Shown: positions 46,336-55,641, counted from the stretch's first letter. The stretch: 64,000 bases of DNA from Candidatus Harpocratesius repetitus (GCA_021498095.1 JAIZWK010000001.1:1262337-1326336); one strand, 5' to 3'. A program made the numbers and translations. Notes: generated from the sequence alone by a model not told the origin.

Positions 46336-47739
46336 TTGAAAACAATAATTCCGCGTCATGGTTTGGCAGATTTTGAGAAAATGCAACCTTTAACAAAATC
46401 AAAAATCATTGAGATATTTGGGCCTCCAGATCAGGAAATTTCTCATGAAAATTATTCAATACAAATGAATTATGAAGAAAAAGGGCTGAATTTCTATTAT
46501 CGAATAAGCGAAAAGGAAAAAGATGCTCCGATTATCACTTGTGGCTTTGTATCTCCATTTGAAGGGAAAACTGAAGATGGAATTGTCTTAAATAAAAGTA
46601 CAATGAAAGATGTATTTCGTATTTGTGGAGAAGAAACATGGCTGACTACTGATAAATCACCATACTGGTGGGTAGAAGAATCTGGAATTTCCTTTTATGT
46701 GCCTAAAGAGAGTAGTAATCGTGATTTTCCATTTAAAGTAGAAGATCATATTGATAAAACTATCATACGAATGACAGTTCCTTTAACTTATCGTGAAGAA
46801 GAATTTTTAGTTAATGAAGATGGATTATTAATTCGAAGTGTTGATGAATATTGCATTGACGGCACTCTCCACGATCCTATAATTGATGAAGAGAGAGCAG
46901 AACAAATTTGCAGCAAATGCGGATTGATCTTGGATGATCATATGATCTCCATGGAATATAGTGGAGAGCGCGCATTTTCAAAAGCAGAGCGCCAAAGAAG
47001 GCAGACTCATGGAAGTCCTGTTAATCCTTTAATTCCTGATTTACAAATGGCAACAATGATCGATAAGCGCGCTACGATGCCTGATAATCTTCGTAAAGCA
47101 ATTAAGTGGGATAGTCGTTATTCATGGAAACAACGAAATATGATTCAAGCAACTTCAGAGATTAAACGAATCGGAGAATTACTTAATCTACCACAACATG
47201 TAAAAGTCTATGCAATTAAATTATATAGAAAAGCATTTACACTTGGATTATTGAAAGGAAGAAGTATTAGAGCAATGGTTGCTGCTTCTATTTACTATGC
47301 ATGTGGAGCGGAAAAAATACCAAGAACATTACAGAATATTGTTAAAGTTTCTGATTCAACATTTCATCAGATCACAAAATGTTATCAATCATTAATAAAA
47401 GAGTTAAATCTTCCAAGCCCAACTATAAGTCCGAAAAACTTAGTTTCTTCATATATTTCTATCTTAAATTTACCTCATAATGTAGAAGTGACTGCAGGAA
47501 AAATTTTAGATAAATATGAAAAAATTTATTCTCTATCTGGAAAAGATCCCAAAGGATTAGTTGCTGCCGCTTTATATATTTCCAGCCAATTGAATAAAAT
47601 AAAGATTTCTCAAACAAAAATATCTCGAACAGTGGGAATTACTGAAGTAACACTACGGAATCGTTTACGGGAAATGCAGAAATTTGTTCGCAATAAAAAA
47701 AGAACCACTTCTAAAAATAAAGTGGAAAAAAAGAAATGA
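46336..47739 (+). CDS. tfb: Transcription factor B (TFIIB homologue) with novel N-terminal domain
   Basis: 467 residues; archaeal TFBs are usually about 300. The TTG start has GGAGGT 7 nt upstream. The two cyclin folds (about 255-450) are clear (MIQATSEIKRIGELLNLP, then IRAMVAASIYYACG; second fold GKILDKYEKIY). The zinc ribbon (about 173-202) keeps CSKCGLILDD, but the first knuckle is CIDG, lacking one Cys. Residues 1-157 are an extra domain made of two similar halves (about 18-55 and 85-122), each with a KS..i.eiFG-type helix and an aromatic EE.G..FYY strand. Promoter recognition is expected. Confidence 0.9.
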   Translation: MKTIIPRHGLADFEKMQPLTKSKIIEIFGPPDQEISHENYSIQMNYEEKGLNFYYRISEKEKDAPIITCGFVSPFEGKTEDGIVLNKSTMKDVFRICGEETWLTTDKSPYWWVEESGISFYVPKESSNRDFPFKVEDHIDKTIIRMTVPLTYREEEFLVNEDGLLIRSVDEYCIDGTLHDPIIDEERAEQICSKCGLILDDHMISMEYSGERAFSKAERQRRQTHGSPVNPLIPDLQMATMIDKRATMPDNLRKAIKWDSRYSWKQRNMIQATSEIKRIGELLNLPQHVKVYAIKLYRKAFTLGLLKGRSIRAMVAASIYYACGAEKIPRTLQNIVKVSDSTFHQITKCYQSLIKELNLPSPTISPKNLVSSYISILNLPHNVEVTAGKILDKYEKIYSLSGKDPKGLVAAALYISSQLNKIKISQTKISRTVGITEVTLRNRLREMQKFVRNKKRTTSKNKVEKKK

Positions 47740-47771
47740 AAATAGATAATTGAGTATTATCTTCTTCACTC

Positions 47772-48029
47772 TTATCCCTTATTAATACCAATAAAAACGA
47801 TTGAATCGCCACGTAAAACGATTTTTTTGAATTTTTCTGTCTTTTCGATTAAATTTTCTTCATTTTCAGAATCTCGTTCAAAATATGTATAATCTACATC
47901 TTCAAGTAATACATTCAAATGAGCATTAAATGATTTCAAGATTCCTTTAAACGTTTTATTTCGTTTACATTTAATAATGATTGCTTTTCCTAGTGATTCT
48001 CCTAAAGATTGAATTGGATCAAGTGGCAT
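47772..48029 (-). CDS. LSm/Sm-like archaeal protein
   Basis: 85 residues. Sm1 is KAIIIKCKRNKTFKGILKSF with NAHLNVLLEDVDY, and Sm2 is KIVLRGDSIVFIG, the IVLRG-type motif being diagnostic. A charged loop (about 50-66) between Sm1 and Sm2 is longer than usual. It forms hexa- or heptameric rings that bind U-rich RNA. It is convergent with the TFB gene. Confidence 0.92.
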   Translation of the reverse strand: MPLDPIQSLGESLGKAIIIKCKRNKTFKGILKSFNAHLNVLLEDVDYTYFERDSENEENLIEKTEKFKKIVLRGDSIVFIGINKG

Positions 48030-48128
48030 TTTTATTTATTCCTTTCATTAAATTCGTAAATATTCAAAAAAATAAGTGATTCTGTCTATAAAAAATCTTC
48101 TTAACTTATTTTTTACATTAATTATTAA

Positions 48129-49397
48129 TTACCATACTATTTGTGAATATCCACATTTGGAACATTTTATTTCAGTTGATTGAGGAGGAAAAGTTTCTAA
48201 GATTTTTTGACAATTTACACAATTTAAATCGATTAATTTGTAGTCATTGGGGTAGAATTTTCGATTTATAATGTGTTGTTGGAAATCTAATACAAGATTG
48301 TGAATTAAAGTGGCGACAAGATCTTTATTTTTACAACTTACATACAATGCGAAGAAATTATTTTTTATTTGTGGAATTGCTAGAACTTCTAAAGATCCAT
48401 CAGGACTTTCAATTGTTCCAAGATAAAACCACATAGGAACAGGTTTATCGTTTTTCAAGATATTTGAAAAATGATAACGTTTCATAATTTCATGAAAAAG
48501 AGGTAGAACCATTGATTGACAATCAAGATTTGGGCATCCCACTCCTTGCATCCTTTTAAAATATTCTGGATTTCTCATGATTGCCTTGATATCGCTGATA
48601 TTTCCCTCTAATGGTTGTATCTCGGGAATATTGAAATCCACATTTATTTCTTCTAACTTAATTAAACGCATTGTATATTTATTATTTCGAAATTGAAAGA
48701 AACCATTGATATGAAATTGTCGATTTAAAATATCATAAACATATAATCTTAGCGTTTTAGTAGATTTTGCTGGTAATTCATCTAAATTTATTATAATTTC
48801 TCCTGATTTTCTTTCAAATGGATATTCATCAAATTGTGGTTTTATTGTCAAATTTTCATCATGCATTAACCGGATTTTTCCTTCACTAGCAGGAAAGTCA
48901 GATGAATTCTTTATTCCAATAATTGTTACAGTTTTAATTCCGATTATTTTTACAGTCATTTCTATAGAGATCAAATCTTTTTGATCAATTTCTCGAAGTT
49001 TTGAAGTACTAATTTCCAGTTTATTTTCTTTTTTCTCTACAACATTGGACATTAAGTGTCTTAAATTTTCAACTCGAGGTTCATCTTGTTCAGTCACACC
49101 AAGTAATCGAAATTGTTCTAAATCCCAATCAATAATCTCTTCTAATTTTAGTTTTTTTTTTTGAATTTCATCGATTGTAAATACTAAGTAAGTTCTTCCA
49201 TCAGAATTTGATTGAATTTTCCCAAAAATTTTATTATCTTGATACAACTTAATCAAAACTTCACGAACTTCATAATCATCCAGAGAAAACTGCGCTTTTA
49301 TCTTGTTAAGATCAATTTTATCATAGTTTAACATATTTTTCATTAAATAAGTTGCAATTTTTTGGATGTTGAAATTCTTTTTCAATAGATTGCTCAC
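48129..49397 (-). CDS. Winged-helix/beta-sandwich/zinc-ribbon protein of unknown function
   Basis: 422 residues from a GTG. Residues about 10-75 look like a winged helix (IDLNKIKAQFSLDDYEVREVLIKL then TYLVFTID), similar to PCI wings. About 140-245 is a beta-rich segment (IEMTVKIIGIKTVTIIGIKNSSD, then INLDELPAKSTKTLRLYVYD) resembling an Ig/adaptin-appendage sandwich. A conserved-looking alpha/beta domain with CPNLDC follows, and the end is a zinc ribbon with CVNC and CSKC. No family is recognised. Confidence 0.6.
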   Translation of the reverse strand: MSNLLKKNFNIQKIATYLMKNMLNYDKIDLNKIKAQFSLDDYEVREVLIKLYQDNKIFGKIQSNSDGRTYLVFTIDEIQKKKLKLEEIIDWDLEQFRLLGVTEQDEPRVENLRHLMSNVVEKKENKLEISTSKLREIDQKDLISIEMTVKIIGIKTVTIIGIKNSSDFPASEGKIRLMHDENLTIKPQFDEYPFERKSGEIIINLDELPAKSTKTLRLYVYDILNRQFHINGFFQFRNNKYTMRLIKLEEINVDFNIPEIQPLEGNISDIKAIMRNPEYFKRMQGVGCPNLDCQSMVLPLFHEIMKRYHFSNILKNDKPVPMWFYLGTIESPDGSLEVLAIPQIKNNFFALYVSCKNKDLVATLIHNLVLDFQQHIINRKFYPNDYKLIDLNCVNCQKILETFPPQSTEIKCSKCGYSQIVW

Positions 49398-49727
49398 GAT
49401 CTACCGTCCCTCTTAATTTTAAATTTTATTTTTATACAAAAAAGTATGTAACTCTCTCCTTATTATTTTTGCTTTTCTTTTTTTTGAAATAAAAATTCCG
49501 AAATTATTTAATCCGTTGTATTTTATCATACATATCGATAATGAATAATCATGGTATTGCAAAAGCCGTTAATATCAGTCTTAAGAAAGGAGAAATTAAA
49601 GAAAACGTTCACTCCAATCATTATTAGCTTTAAAGCCACTGATGTTCGAATTTTATAAAAATCTAAGGAATATTTATTTTATTACTTTCAGAGGAACTTT
49701 TATAATGCTCTTTCTCTTTTTTTAATT
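49398..49727. other. Intergenic region between divergent genes
   Basis: About 330 bp of AT-rich sequence holding the promoters of both neighbours. I see no gene, repeat or hairpin worth naming. Confidence 0.3.
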
Positions 49728-50381
49728 ATGAATTCCCCAAACATTTCCAATTTTACTCACTTATTACAATCATTATTTCAAACTAAAACAATTGGTCCTT
49801 CATATAAGCCTTCTCATATTTTATTTGTTCTTTATATTATTGGAAAAGAAAAACAAGGTGTTGGGCGCTATCGAATAAAGAAAGAAGTAGGACTTGGGGA
49901 AGGTTCAATAAAAACTCTGTTAAATCGTTTAAAAGATGAAGATATACTTCAAGTTGAAGTGTCTCGCCAGCGAGGTCATATTCTTACTGCAAAAGGAATT
50001 GAATTATTTCACCATATTTCAAGTATTATTCCATTACCATTGCCTTTATCAAATCCGAACGATAAATATGTCATTGGTAAAGTTGCATATTTTTCTTTAC
50101 TTCAACCTGAGAGACTTGTTTCTGATTACAATCGCTTGACATTGGCAATTCGTGATGAAGCTATAAAAGTTGGAGGAACAGGATGTAGCACTCTTGAATT
50201 TAATGGTAATCAATGGTTTTTTTTGGATTCATCTTCTTATGTGGTCGATTTGAAAATTCCATTAGAAAAAAATGTTATTGTAAAAAAAGGAACTGTCATG
50301 GTAATTGGTGGAGGTAACTCCATTACCAGTGCTATTTTAGCCACATTTGCTGCATGTTTTCGATTAATTAGTGATCTTTAA
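49728..50381 (+). CDS. DUF4443-type winged-helix protein
   Basis: 217 residues. An N-terminal winged helix (about 25-85: GVGRYRIKKEVGLGEGSIKTLL, then ILTAKGIELFHHI) is followed by a C-terminal ligand-type domain. The latter has GKVAYFSLLQPERLVSDYNRL, KVGGTGCSTLEFNG and GTVMVIGGGNSITSAILAT. This layout matches the archaeal DUF4443 family. It is probably a transcription regulator sensing a small molecule; the ligand is unknown. Confidence 0.65.
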   Translation: MNSPNISNFTHLLQSLFQTKTIGPSYKPSHILFVLYIIGKEKQGVGRYRIKKEVGLGEGSIKTLLNRLKDEDILQVEVSRQRGHILTAKGIELFHHISSIIPLPLPLSNPNDKYVIGKVAYFSLLQPERLVSDYNRLTLAIRDEAIKVGGTGCSTLEFNGNQWFFLDSSSYVVDLKIPLEKNVIVKKGTVMVIGGGNSITSAILATFAACFRLISDL

Positions 50382-50407
50382 ATATTTTTCATAACTGCTT
50401 AAGATTG

Positions 50408-51241
50408 CTAAGACATTAGTTTTATTCGAGTCGATAGCGATGGAAATACTTCTAAGTAGTTAGAATAATACATCCTTTCTAAAAATTCTTCATCAATATT
50501 TTCTTCCTCAAATAATTCGATTGTATTCGCTAAACCAAATACTGAACTATCTTTATAACCTAATGAAGAGTTTAATACAATTCGATCTGAACGTGAATAA
50601 CTTTTAAAGATATTTAATGCTTCTTCTGGACTGGTTGCCTGTTGACCAACCGTGATTCCAACCTTGATATTTGGTTCATGGGTTCGGAGTACCAATTCGA
50701 CAATTTCTAAATCAGCGTGATTGATGATCGCTCGTGTTACTTTTGATTTTACCAATTCTTTTAAAATAATCGATGTTAATGCAACTTTATTCACCGTTGG
50801 CGCTTGAATAACAACAGGAAGATCAAATTTACTCACTAAAGCTAATTGACGTTTCATAAGGAGATATTCATCTTTAGTTCCAAAACCCATTCCAATTTCT
50901 CCCACACCAATTATTTTTTTTGTTTTAATAAAATCTTCAATGTAATTTACGGCAGAATCAATAATTTTAGAATTCAAATTTCTAAATGGGGGAATTCCAA
51001 TCACTGGATGTAACCGAAGGGAATATTGTGCATATCGTTTGACATCGAAATCACACATCCAAGTAAAACAATCTTTTAGTGAATTGGCTGACGTGGGTGT
51101 GAATGGGAGTATTAAGGTAGTGATTAAATCCCGAAAGCCCATATGCCTAAACATTTTCAAATCTCCCACTGTTCTGTAAATACTGTGGATAATATCAATT
51201 CGTTGGCCCGCATATATTAAATGTGATGATTTTGTAAGCAT
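50408..51241 (-). CDS. TatD-related metal-dependent hydrolase-like TIM barrel
   Basis: 277 residues related to the archaeal TatD-like group. LHPVIGIPP, VGEIGMGFG, PVVIQAPT, INHADLEIV and NSSLGYKDSS follow the usual strand order with the Glu, His and Asp positions of the barrel. The N-terminal HxH metal pair is not present (SHLIYAGQRIDIIH instead), and the final Asp is partly altered, so catalysis is uncertain. The substrate is unknown. It is convergent with the DUF4443 gene. Confidence 0.7.
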   Translation of the reverse strand: MLTKSSHLIYAGQRIDIIHSIYRTVGDLKMFRHMGFRDLITTLILPFTPTSANSLKDCFTWMCDFDVKRYAQYSLRLHPVIGIPPFRNLNSKIIDSAVNYIEDFIKTKKIIGVGEIGMGFGTKDEYLLMKRQLALVSKFDLPVVIQAPTVNKVALTSIILKELVKSKVTRAIINHADLEIVELVLRTHEPNIKVGITVGQQATSPEEALNIFKSYSRSDRIVLNSSLGYKDSSVFGLANTIELFEEENIDEEFLERMYYSNYLEVFPSLSTRIKLMS

Positions 51242-51398
51242 GATGATTCAAGTTAAATTACCCATTTTCCTATAAAAAATTTGATCTTTAAGTTGATCTT
51301 TAACATCTTTTCAATAGAAAGAGAAAGAAATTTTTAGGTTTTGCTACTTATTATTATGTATCCAACAGAGCTTCATCGAGTGAGGGTGTATTATAAAA

Positions 51399-52544
51399 AT
51401 GGAACATGAACCGTTTATTTTTAAAGGGAAATTATACGATTTTGAACAGAAAATTGTAGAATTTCTCCTCGTTGATGCTGAGATGAACGGTAGTGATCCT
51501 AATCAAACTATTATTTATATCTATATTCTTCTTCATCGTAAATTGACTCAAGCACAATTAGCTGAATTAACAGGATTTCCTAAAAGCAAAGTCTCAAAAA
51601 TCACTTCAAAACTTGTAATGGAAGGAATTCTAAAGAAAGAATTCATACCTGGAACGCACACAAATGAATATATGCTTATTCAACAACCATTTGAAATGAA
51701 TTTCGTTCCTATTGAGAAAATTATTCAGAGCTTTAATGAAATGACTGCTTTTATGGAAAATATGATTGATGAACTTTTAAAATTACCTGGAAAATATCGC
51801 CAAGATAGAGATTTACTAGTATGGCGATTATATGATTTTTGTCGTTATTCGCGAGGATGCAGTCAAATCCTTGAATTTAATATTGAACATTCTCGATTGT
51901 CAAAATTTACATATATTGATAAAACTTATGATTTACTCACTCCCCAATTTAGAGATCATATTCGAGAATATTTAATGAATTTGGATAAATCTAGTACTTA
52001 CCTTATTGATTTACAAGATGAAGAAATCCAAAAAATTGAAGCAAAAGTAATTAAATTTCTTCTTGATCATGTTATAAAGGAAGAAAAAGAATCTATTAGT
52101 CGAATTTTAGCATATTTTATGACTCGAGGCAAATTAACACAAAATTCCATACAACAATTAACTGATTTCTCTTCAGGAACAATTTCTCAAACACTTCGCT
52201 ATTTATTAAAAGAAAAAAAAATTGATCAAATACCTACTACTCGCATTGCAGGAAATGAATATTATTATACCATGGAATCCATCTCTTTAATGCTATTACG
52301 CCACCATGCTTCCGTATATAAAGATTTAATTGCGTGGAAACCAACATTTGATGAAATCAAACAGCAACTTAATGAACATGGAAATGATCTACTTTTTACC
52401 GATGGATATTTCTCGATATATACAATCACAGATAAGATTCTCACAATTTTCTTTACTAAATATGAACAATATCTAAATCAGCATGAAAGATTATTAGAGA
52501 TTAACGAAAAATCGATTTTCCAACCATCTTCTGATTTAAATTGA
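51399..52544 (+). CDS. Tandem MarR/TrmB-like regulator
   Basis: 381 residues made of two halves with the same layout. Each half has a winged helix (KLTQAQLAELTGFPKSKVSKI; KLTQNSIQQLTDFSSGTISQTL) followed by a helical segment. An internal duplication is therefore visible. GAGGGTG lies upstream of the ATG. The C-terminus has FTDGYFSIYTITDKILTIFF and an amphipathic helix. It probably binds DNA as a pseudo-dimer. Confidence 0.7.
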   Translation: MEHEPFIFKGKLYDFEQKIVEFLLVDAEMNGSDPNQTIIYIYILLHRKLTQAQLAELTGFPKSKVSKITSKLVMEGILKKEFIPGTHTNEYMLIQQPFEMNFVPIEKIIQSFNEMTAFMENMIDELLKLPGKYRQDRDLLVWRLYDFCRYSRGCSQILEFNIEHSRLSKFTYIDKTYDLLTPQFRDHIREYLMNLDKSSTYLIDLQDEEIQKIEAKVIKFLLDHVIKEEKESISRILAYFMTRGKLTQNSIQQLTDFSSGTISQTLRYLLKEKKIDQIPTTRIAGNEYYYTMESISLMLLRHHASVYKDLIAWKPTFDEIKQQLNEHGNDLLFTDGYFSIYTITDKILTIFFTKYEQYLNQHERLLEINEKSIFQPSSDLN

Positions 52545-52623
52545 AATTTATAGAGGATGTTTAAGAAAAGTTCTTAAGTTTTAATATTGTATTGATTCTG
52601 GATATTGAAAATAATTGAAAAAG

Positions 52624-52707
52624 TGGCGCACGCGATGGGATTTGAACCCACGAGTGCAGAGCACACTGGATTTCCAGTCCAGCTCCGTACGACTAGGATA
52701 CGCGTGC
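52624..52707 (-). tRNA. tRNA-Ser(GGA)
   Basis: 84 nt including an encoded CCA. The acceptor stem is GCACGCG pairing with CGCGTGC. The anticodon stem CTGGA/TCCAG holds the 7-nt loop CTGGAAA (anticodon GGA). A long variable arm (GTGC..GCAC type) is typical of serine tRNAs. The T-arm loop is TTCAAAT. No intron. It decodes UCC/UCU and lies just downstream of the L14e-Cmk-L34e run. Confidence 0.95.
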
Positions 52708-52744
52708 CTTTTTAAAAAAAAATAGAAAAATTAAACATTTTTAT

Positions 52745-53014
52745 TTATAAATCTAATTTAATTCGTGTTTGGAATTTTTCTTCTAATTTTTTGGCTTTTA
52801 ACGCCTTTTTGATGTCATCTAATCCAGCTCCTTTTTCAATATCTAATTTTTCTGGAGTTGGTGCTAAATGACGGACATTGCAACGTCTTCGCCGAACTTT
52901 CAATCCTTCGACTAACACAAAAGAATGGTCAATCACTTCAACTACAACACAGTATAAACCTGCTTCTCTTCCGAGAGTTTTTACTGCAACTCGACCTACT
53001 TCGAATACTGCCAT
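52745..53014 (-). CDS. rpl14e: Ribosomal protein L14e (eL14)
   Basis: 89 residues with the KOW-like start VGRVAVKTLGREAGLYCVVV and the family's EGLKVRRRRCNVRHLAPT. It is a large-subunit protein shared by eukaryotes and some archaea. It is clustered with cytidylate kinase and L34e, the common archaeal L34e-cmk-L14e arrangement, all on the minus strand and followed by tRNA-Ser. Confidence 0.93.
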   Translation of the reverse strand: MAVFEVGRVAVKTLGREAGLYCVVVEVIDHSFVLVEGLKVRRRRCNVRHLAPTPEKLDIEKGAGLDDIKKALKAKKLEEKFQTRIKLDL

Positions 53015-53194
53015 ATTTGAAACACCTCGTTTATGTTGCCATAAACGTGTTTGCCAAAATCTGCTCCAGTTTCATCAGTGATCTCTCAATATGAAATGGA
53101 AACAAATTTTATGTTTCATAAGGATTTTATTGATATAAAATCGCTTAAGAATAAATAGTGCAAAGAAACAAAAATTAAAAATTTTTTCAATATA

Positions 53195-53737
53195 TTATTT
53201 GTTCCATCTTGAAATGGCAAGATGACAAAGTTGAAAGACCGTATCAATATCTAAAAAAGTCGTATCAACTATTAAGTTAAAAGTTTGCAGAATTTTTGTA
53301 GGATCACGGATGTCAATATTATAGCTATCTTTAAATCTCTGCCATTCACTTTCCTCACGAATCAAAGTTTCATGTTTTTTAGCATCGAAATTTTCTTGAT
53401 CACGTTCCATCATGCGTTTTATTCGTATATCATCTTGGCAAGTTAATAAAATGGCATAATCACGCCATTTTTCAATCATATATGTAGGTAATTGCCCTTC
53501 AAACACATAATTTCCCTTCGATTTTGCTAGCTTAATAATCTTTTCATCGATTTGACGGTCGATTTCTGGATGTCTTTCAGCATATTTTGAGAAATTTTCT
53601 AAATTCATTTGATACTTATCTGCTAACTGCCGAAAAATCATTCCAGTTGAATAATATTCATATCCAAAAGATTCTGCTAGCTTAGCTGCAATTGTACTTT
53701 TTCCAGTTCCATGCAATCCTGCTATTGAAATTATCAT
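53195..53737 (-). CDS. cmk: Cytidylate kinase, archaeal type
   Basis: 180 residues. P-loop AGLHGTGKSTIAAKLA, STGMIFRQLAD substrate helix, FEGQLPTYM and RIKRMMERD lid region follow the archaeal Cmk pattern. It converts CMP/dCMP plus ATP to the diphosphates. It lies in the L34e-cmk-L14e cluster. Confidence 0.92.
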   Translation of the reverse strand: MIISIAGLHGTGKSTIAAKLAESFGYEYYSTGMIFRQLADKYQMNLENFSKYAERHPEIDRQIDEKIIKLAKSKGNYVFEGQLPTYMIEKWRDYAILLTCQDDIRIKRMMERDQENFDAKKHETLIREESEWQRFKDSYNIDIRDPTKILQTFNLIVDTTFLDIDTVFQLCHLAISRWNK

Positions 53738-53886
53738 GATATGTTATAAAATCTAGATGATCAATTAAAGTGTTGGGAATGAAGAAAGATCAAATTTTTT
53801 GATGAATTGTAATAACAAGATTAAATAGAAGTATTGAAAAAATGAAGAATACAAATTTTTTGAAGAAAAAAGTACACACTTTTCTT

Positions 53887-54162
53887 TTATTTGCTGTATT
53901 CTTCTAAAACTTTTTTGCGAATTGCATCAGAGAGAGCAGTATGGGAAATTTTACCACCATAATATCGTGATACAGTTCGTTCTGTTTTAGATAATTTTCG
54001 AATTTGGGCAGGTCTTAATCGGGGAACACCGTGTAATTTTGCCCCAGTAATAGGACAATGTGCATATTTTGGGCGTCGTCGAACAAAATGAGTAGTATGA
54101 CCATTTCCTGGGAGGCGGGTTTGAATCCTTGCCATGGATCGAGATCTTTTATTTCCGCGCAT
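53887..54162 (-). CDS. rpl34e: Ribosomal protein L34e (eL34)
   Basis: 91 residues from the ATG at 54162, fixed by AAGGTGA 6 nt upstream; the open frame extends further but that part is not protein-like. MRGNKRSRSMARIQTR and RPKYAHCPITGAKLHGVPRLRP are the family signatures. The zinc knuckle of other L34e proteins is reduced here to a single Cys (HCPITG). It is a large-subunit component. Confidence 0.93.
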   Translation of the reverse strand: MRGNKRSRSMARIQTRLPGNGHTTHFVRRRPKYAHCPITGAKLHGVPRLRPAQIRKLSKTERTVSRYYGGKISHTALSDAIRKKVLEEYSK

Positions 54163-54269
54163 TAATGTCACCTTAGTGTTGATTAGTATGATGAAGTTTG
54201 AGCATATTCTTTCAAACTTTAATAAGGAAATCAACACTGCATAAATTATTAATTTTTTGGTTGGGAATG

Positions 54270-54959
54270 TCAACGATTAAGATGCAAATAATGCTTAAAT
54301 TGTTCAAAAGTTGAGGCAACAATTTCTTCAATTTGGTTGTATATCGCTCTAATTTGATCTACATTAAGATTTGGAATAGTTGTGCATTCTGAAAAGTATT
54401 GAGGGAGTTGTTGTGCTAATTGTATTAAGTGTTCGCTGAATGGATCAAATCCATGAACCTGCTTTAAGGATGAAATTAGTGCTTGTAACAATTCTTTAAC
54501 GAAATCTTCATCCAAATCCTCCGCTATATGTAAATAATCCAGCAATGTTATAAAATCTGAGGTTACTTGTGTCGCAACTTTAGCTAAATAAAAAGGATCT
54601 AACTGCCATTGCTCGGCTAATGAGTTGAATTTATAATCCATTGTGGATGCAATCAATGAAATTATTGAGCGAAAATTTCCTTCAACATCAAAACCATTCA
54701 CTATATCAAGGATTGAAGCCCGATTTAAATGGAGCTCACGTTGCAAATTCAGAATTTGCTGATAAAAATACCGCATACGACGAATGTAAAAGTTAGTATC
54801 CACCGATCCTTTTTCAAATCGAGATTGTAAAAATTTTGCTGTTTGCAAAATCGAATATAGATCCGCCTTTTGTTCGATTAAAGGGCGTGGTCGTGAGAAT
54901 TCATTTTCAATCTTTGAAGATCTAGGCGAAAACATTCGAATTTCAAATAAATTTGGCAT
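54270..54959 (-). CDS. Vps28-like ESCRT-I subunit
   Basis: 229 residues, the size of eukaryotic Vps28 (about 220). The N-terminal start PNLFEIRMFSPRSSKIE and then KADLYSILQTAKFLQSRF with DTNFYIRRMRYFYQQI follow the Vps28 core helices (ELF..V.TMQALEKAY, EYTAAC..L..QYK). The C-terminal VTSDFITLLDYLHI, a loop ending in LNVDQIRAIYNQIEEI and FEQFKHYLH mirror the Vps28 four-helix domain. Between them lies about 30 residues more than in human Vps28. ESCRT-I links cargo to ESCRT-II/III. No other ESCRT gene is in the window. Identity is from remembered family patterns, not a search. Confidence 0.7.
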   Translation of the reverse strand: MPNLFEIRMFSPRSSKIENEFSRPRPLIEQKADLYSILQTAKFLQSRFEKGSVDTNFYIRRMRYFYQQILNLQRELHLNRASILDIVNGFDVEGNFRSIISLIASTMDYKFNSLAEQWQLDPFYLAKVATQVTSDFITLLDYLHIAEDLDEDFVKELLQALISSLKQVHGFDPFSEHLIQLAQQLPQYFSECTTIPNLNVDQIRAIYNQIEEIVASTFEQFKHYLHLNR

Positions 54960-55064
54960 GGTGACTTCTTTTTGTCTTCTATTATGGTGATGTTATCAAG
55001 ATCAGATCTGAAAAATGAGTAAATGAATTTACAAATAACAAAATAAAAAATTAAAGATTAACAG

Positions 55065-55612
55065 ACTATTTTTAGGAATGAAGGATCAATTAAGAGAAGC
55101 CTTATTTTTTAAATTATTTCAATATTATCGTTCAAAAAAATCTCATTGACAATTTCATTGAAGTTTTAGAGCAAAACATACACTATTCTAAAACTCATGA
55201 CAAAGAAAAGCAAGGATATACATAAATTGATATTTTTTATAAAACTCTCAAACTGGCAAAAATATGCTTTCCGCAGTACAGTTGCTATAAAGGAAATACA
55301 AGACTATTTGTGACAAAAGTTTTATTAAATAATCTGGCGAAGAATATTAATAGTAGGATTAAGACTCGTGTGCATTTAACTGTTCCTAAAACACCTGAGG
55401 GTTTAGAACAGCGATTTCAGGGATATATTACAGTCATAAATGAACCCAAAATCTTAGGAATTACCATTGTTCTGCACCGATTTAGCCCAAAAATTCTCTT
55501 TAATGAGTGGAATAATTTAGAGATTAAACGAATGTTTCAATTAATCGAAATATGGGGGAAAAAAATCAAACCGAGGTGCTAGTGAATTGATCCTTCGTAA
55601 TTAAAAATAGCC
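55065..55612 (+). mobile_element. Non-autonomous insertion element with 9-bp target duplication
   Basis: 548 bp flanked by perfect direct repeats GATTAACAG (55056-55064 and 55613-55621). The left end ACTATTTTTAGG followed by GAAGGATCAATT matches the reverse complement of the right end (GGCTATTTTTAA, then GAAGGATCAATT), giving an imperfect terminal inverted repeat of about 27 bp. The interior holds only a transposase tail (55226-55582), so it is internally deleted. A second, truncated copy lies at 15023-15410. Confidence 0.8.
55226..55582 (+). pseudogene. Transposase C-terminal remnant (copy 2)
   Basis: The frame is open from about 55226 to TAG at 55580-55582, with 90 residues after a GTG at 55310. 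It aligns with the copy at 15045-15371. The Nxx-E-xxN motif of that copy (NNLVENIN) reads NNLAKNIN here, so the presumed catalytic Glu is replaced by Lys. The upstream catalytic domain is missing. It is an inactive relic inside the 548-bp element. Confidence 0.6.
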
Positions 55613-55641
55613 GATTAACAGAAAAAGAATTTTTAAAAAAA

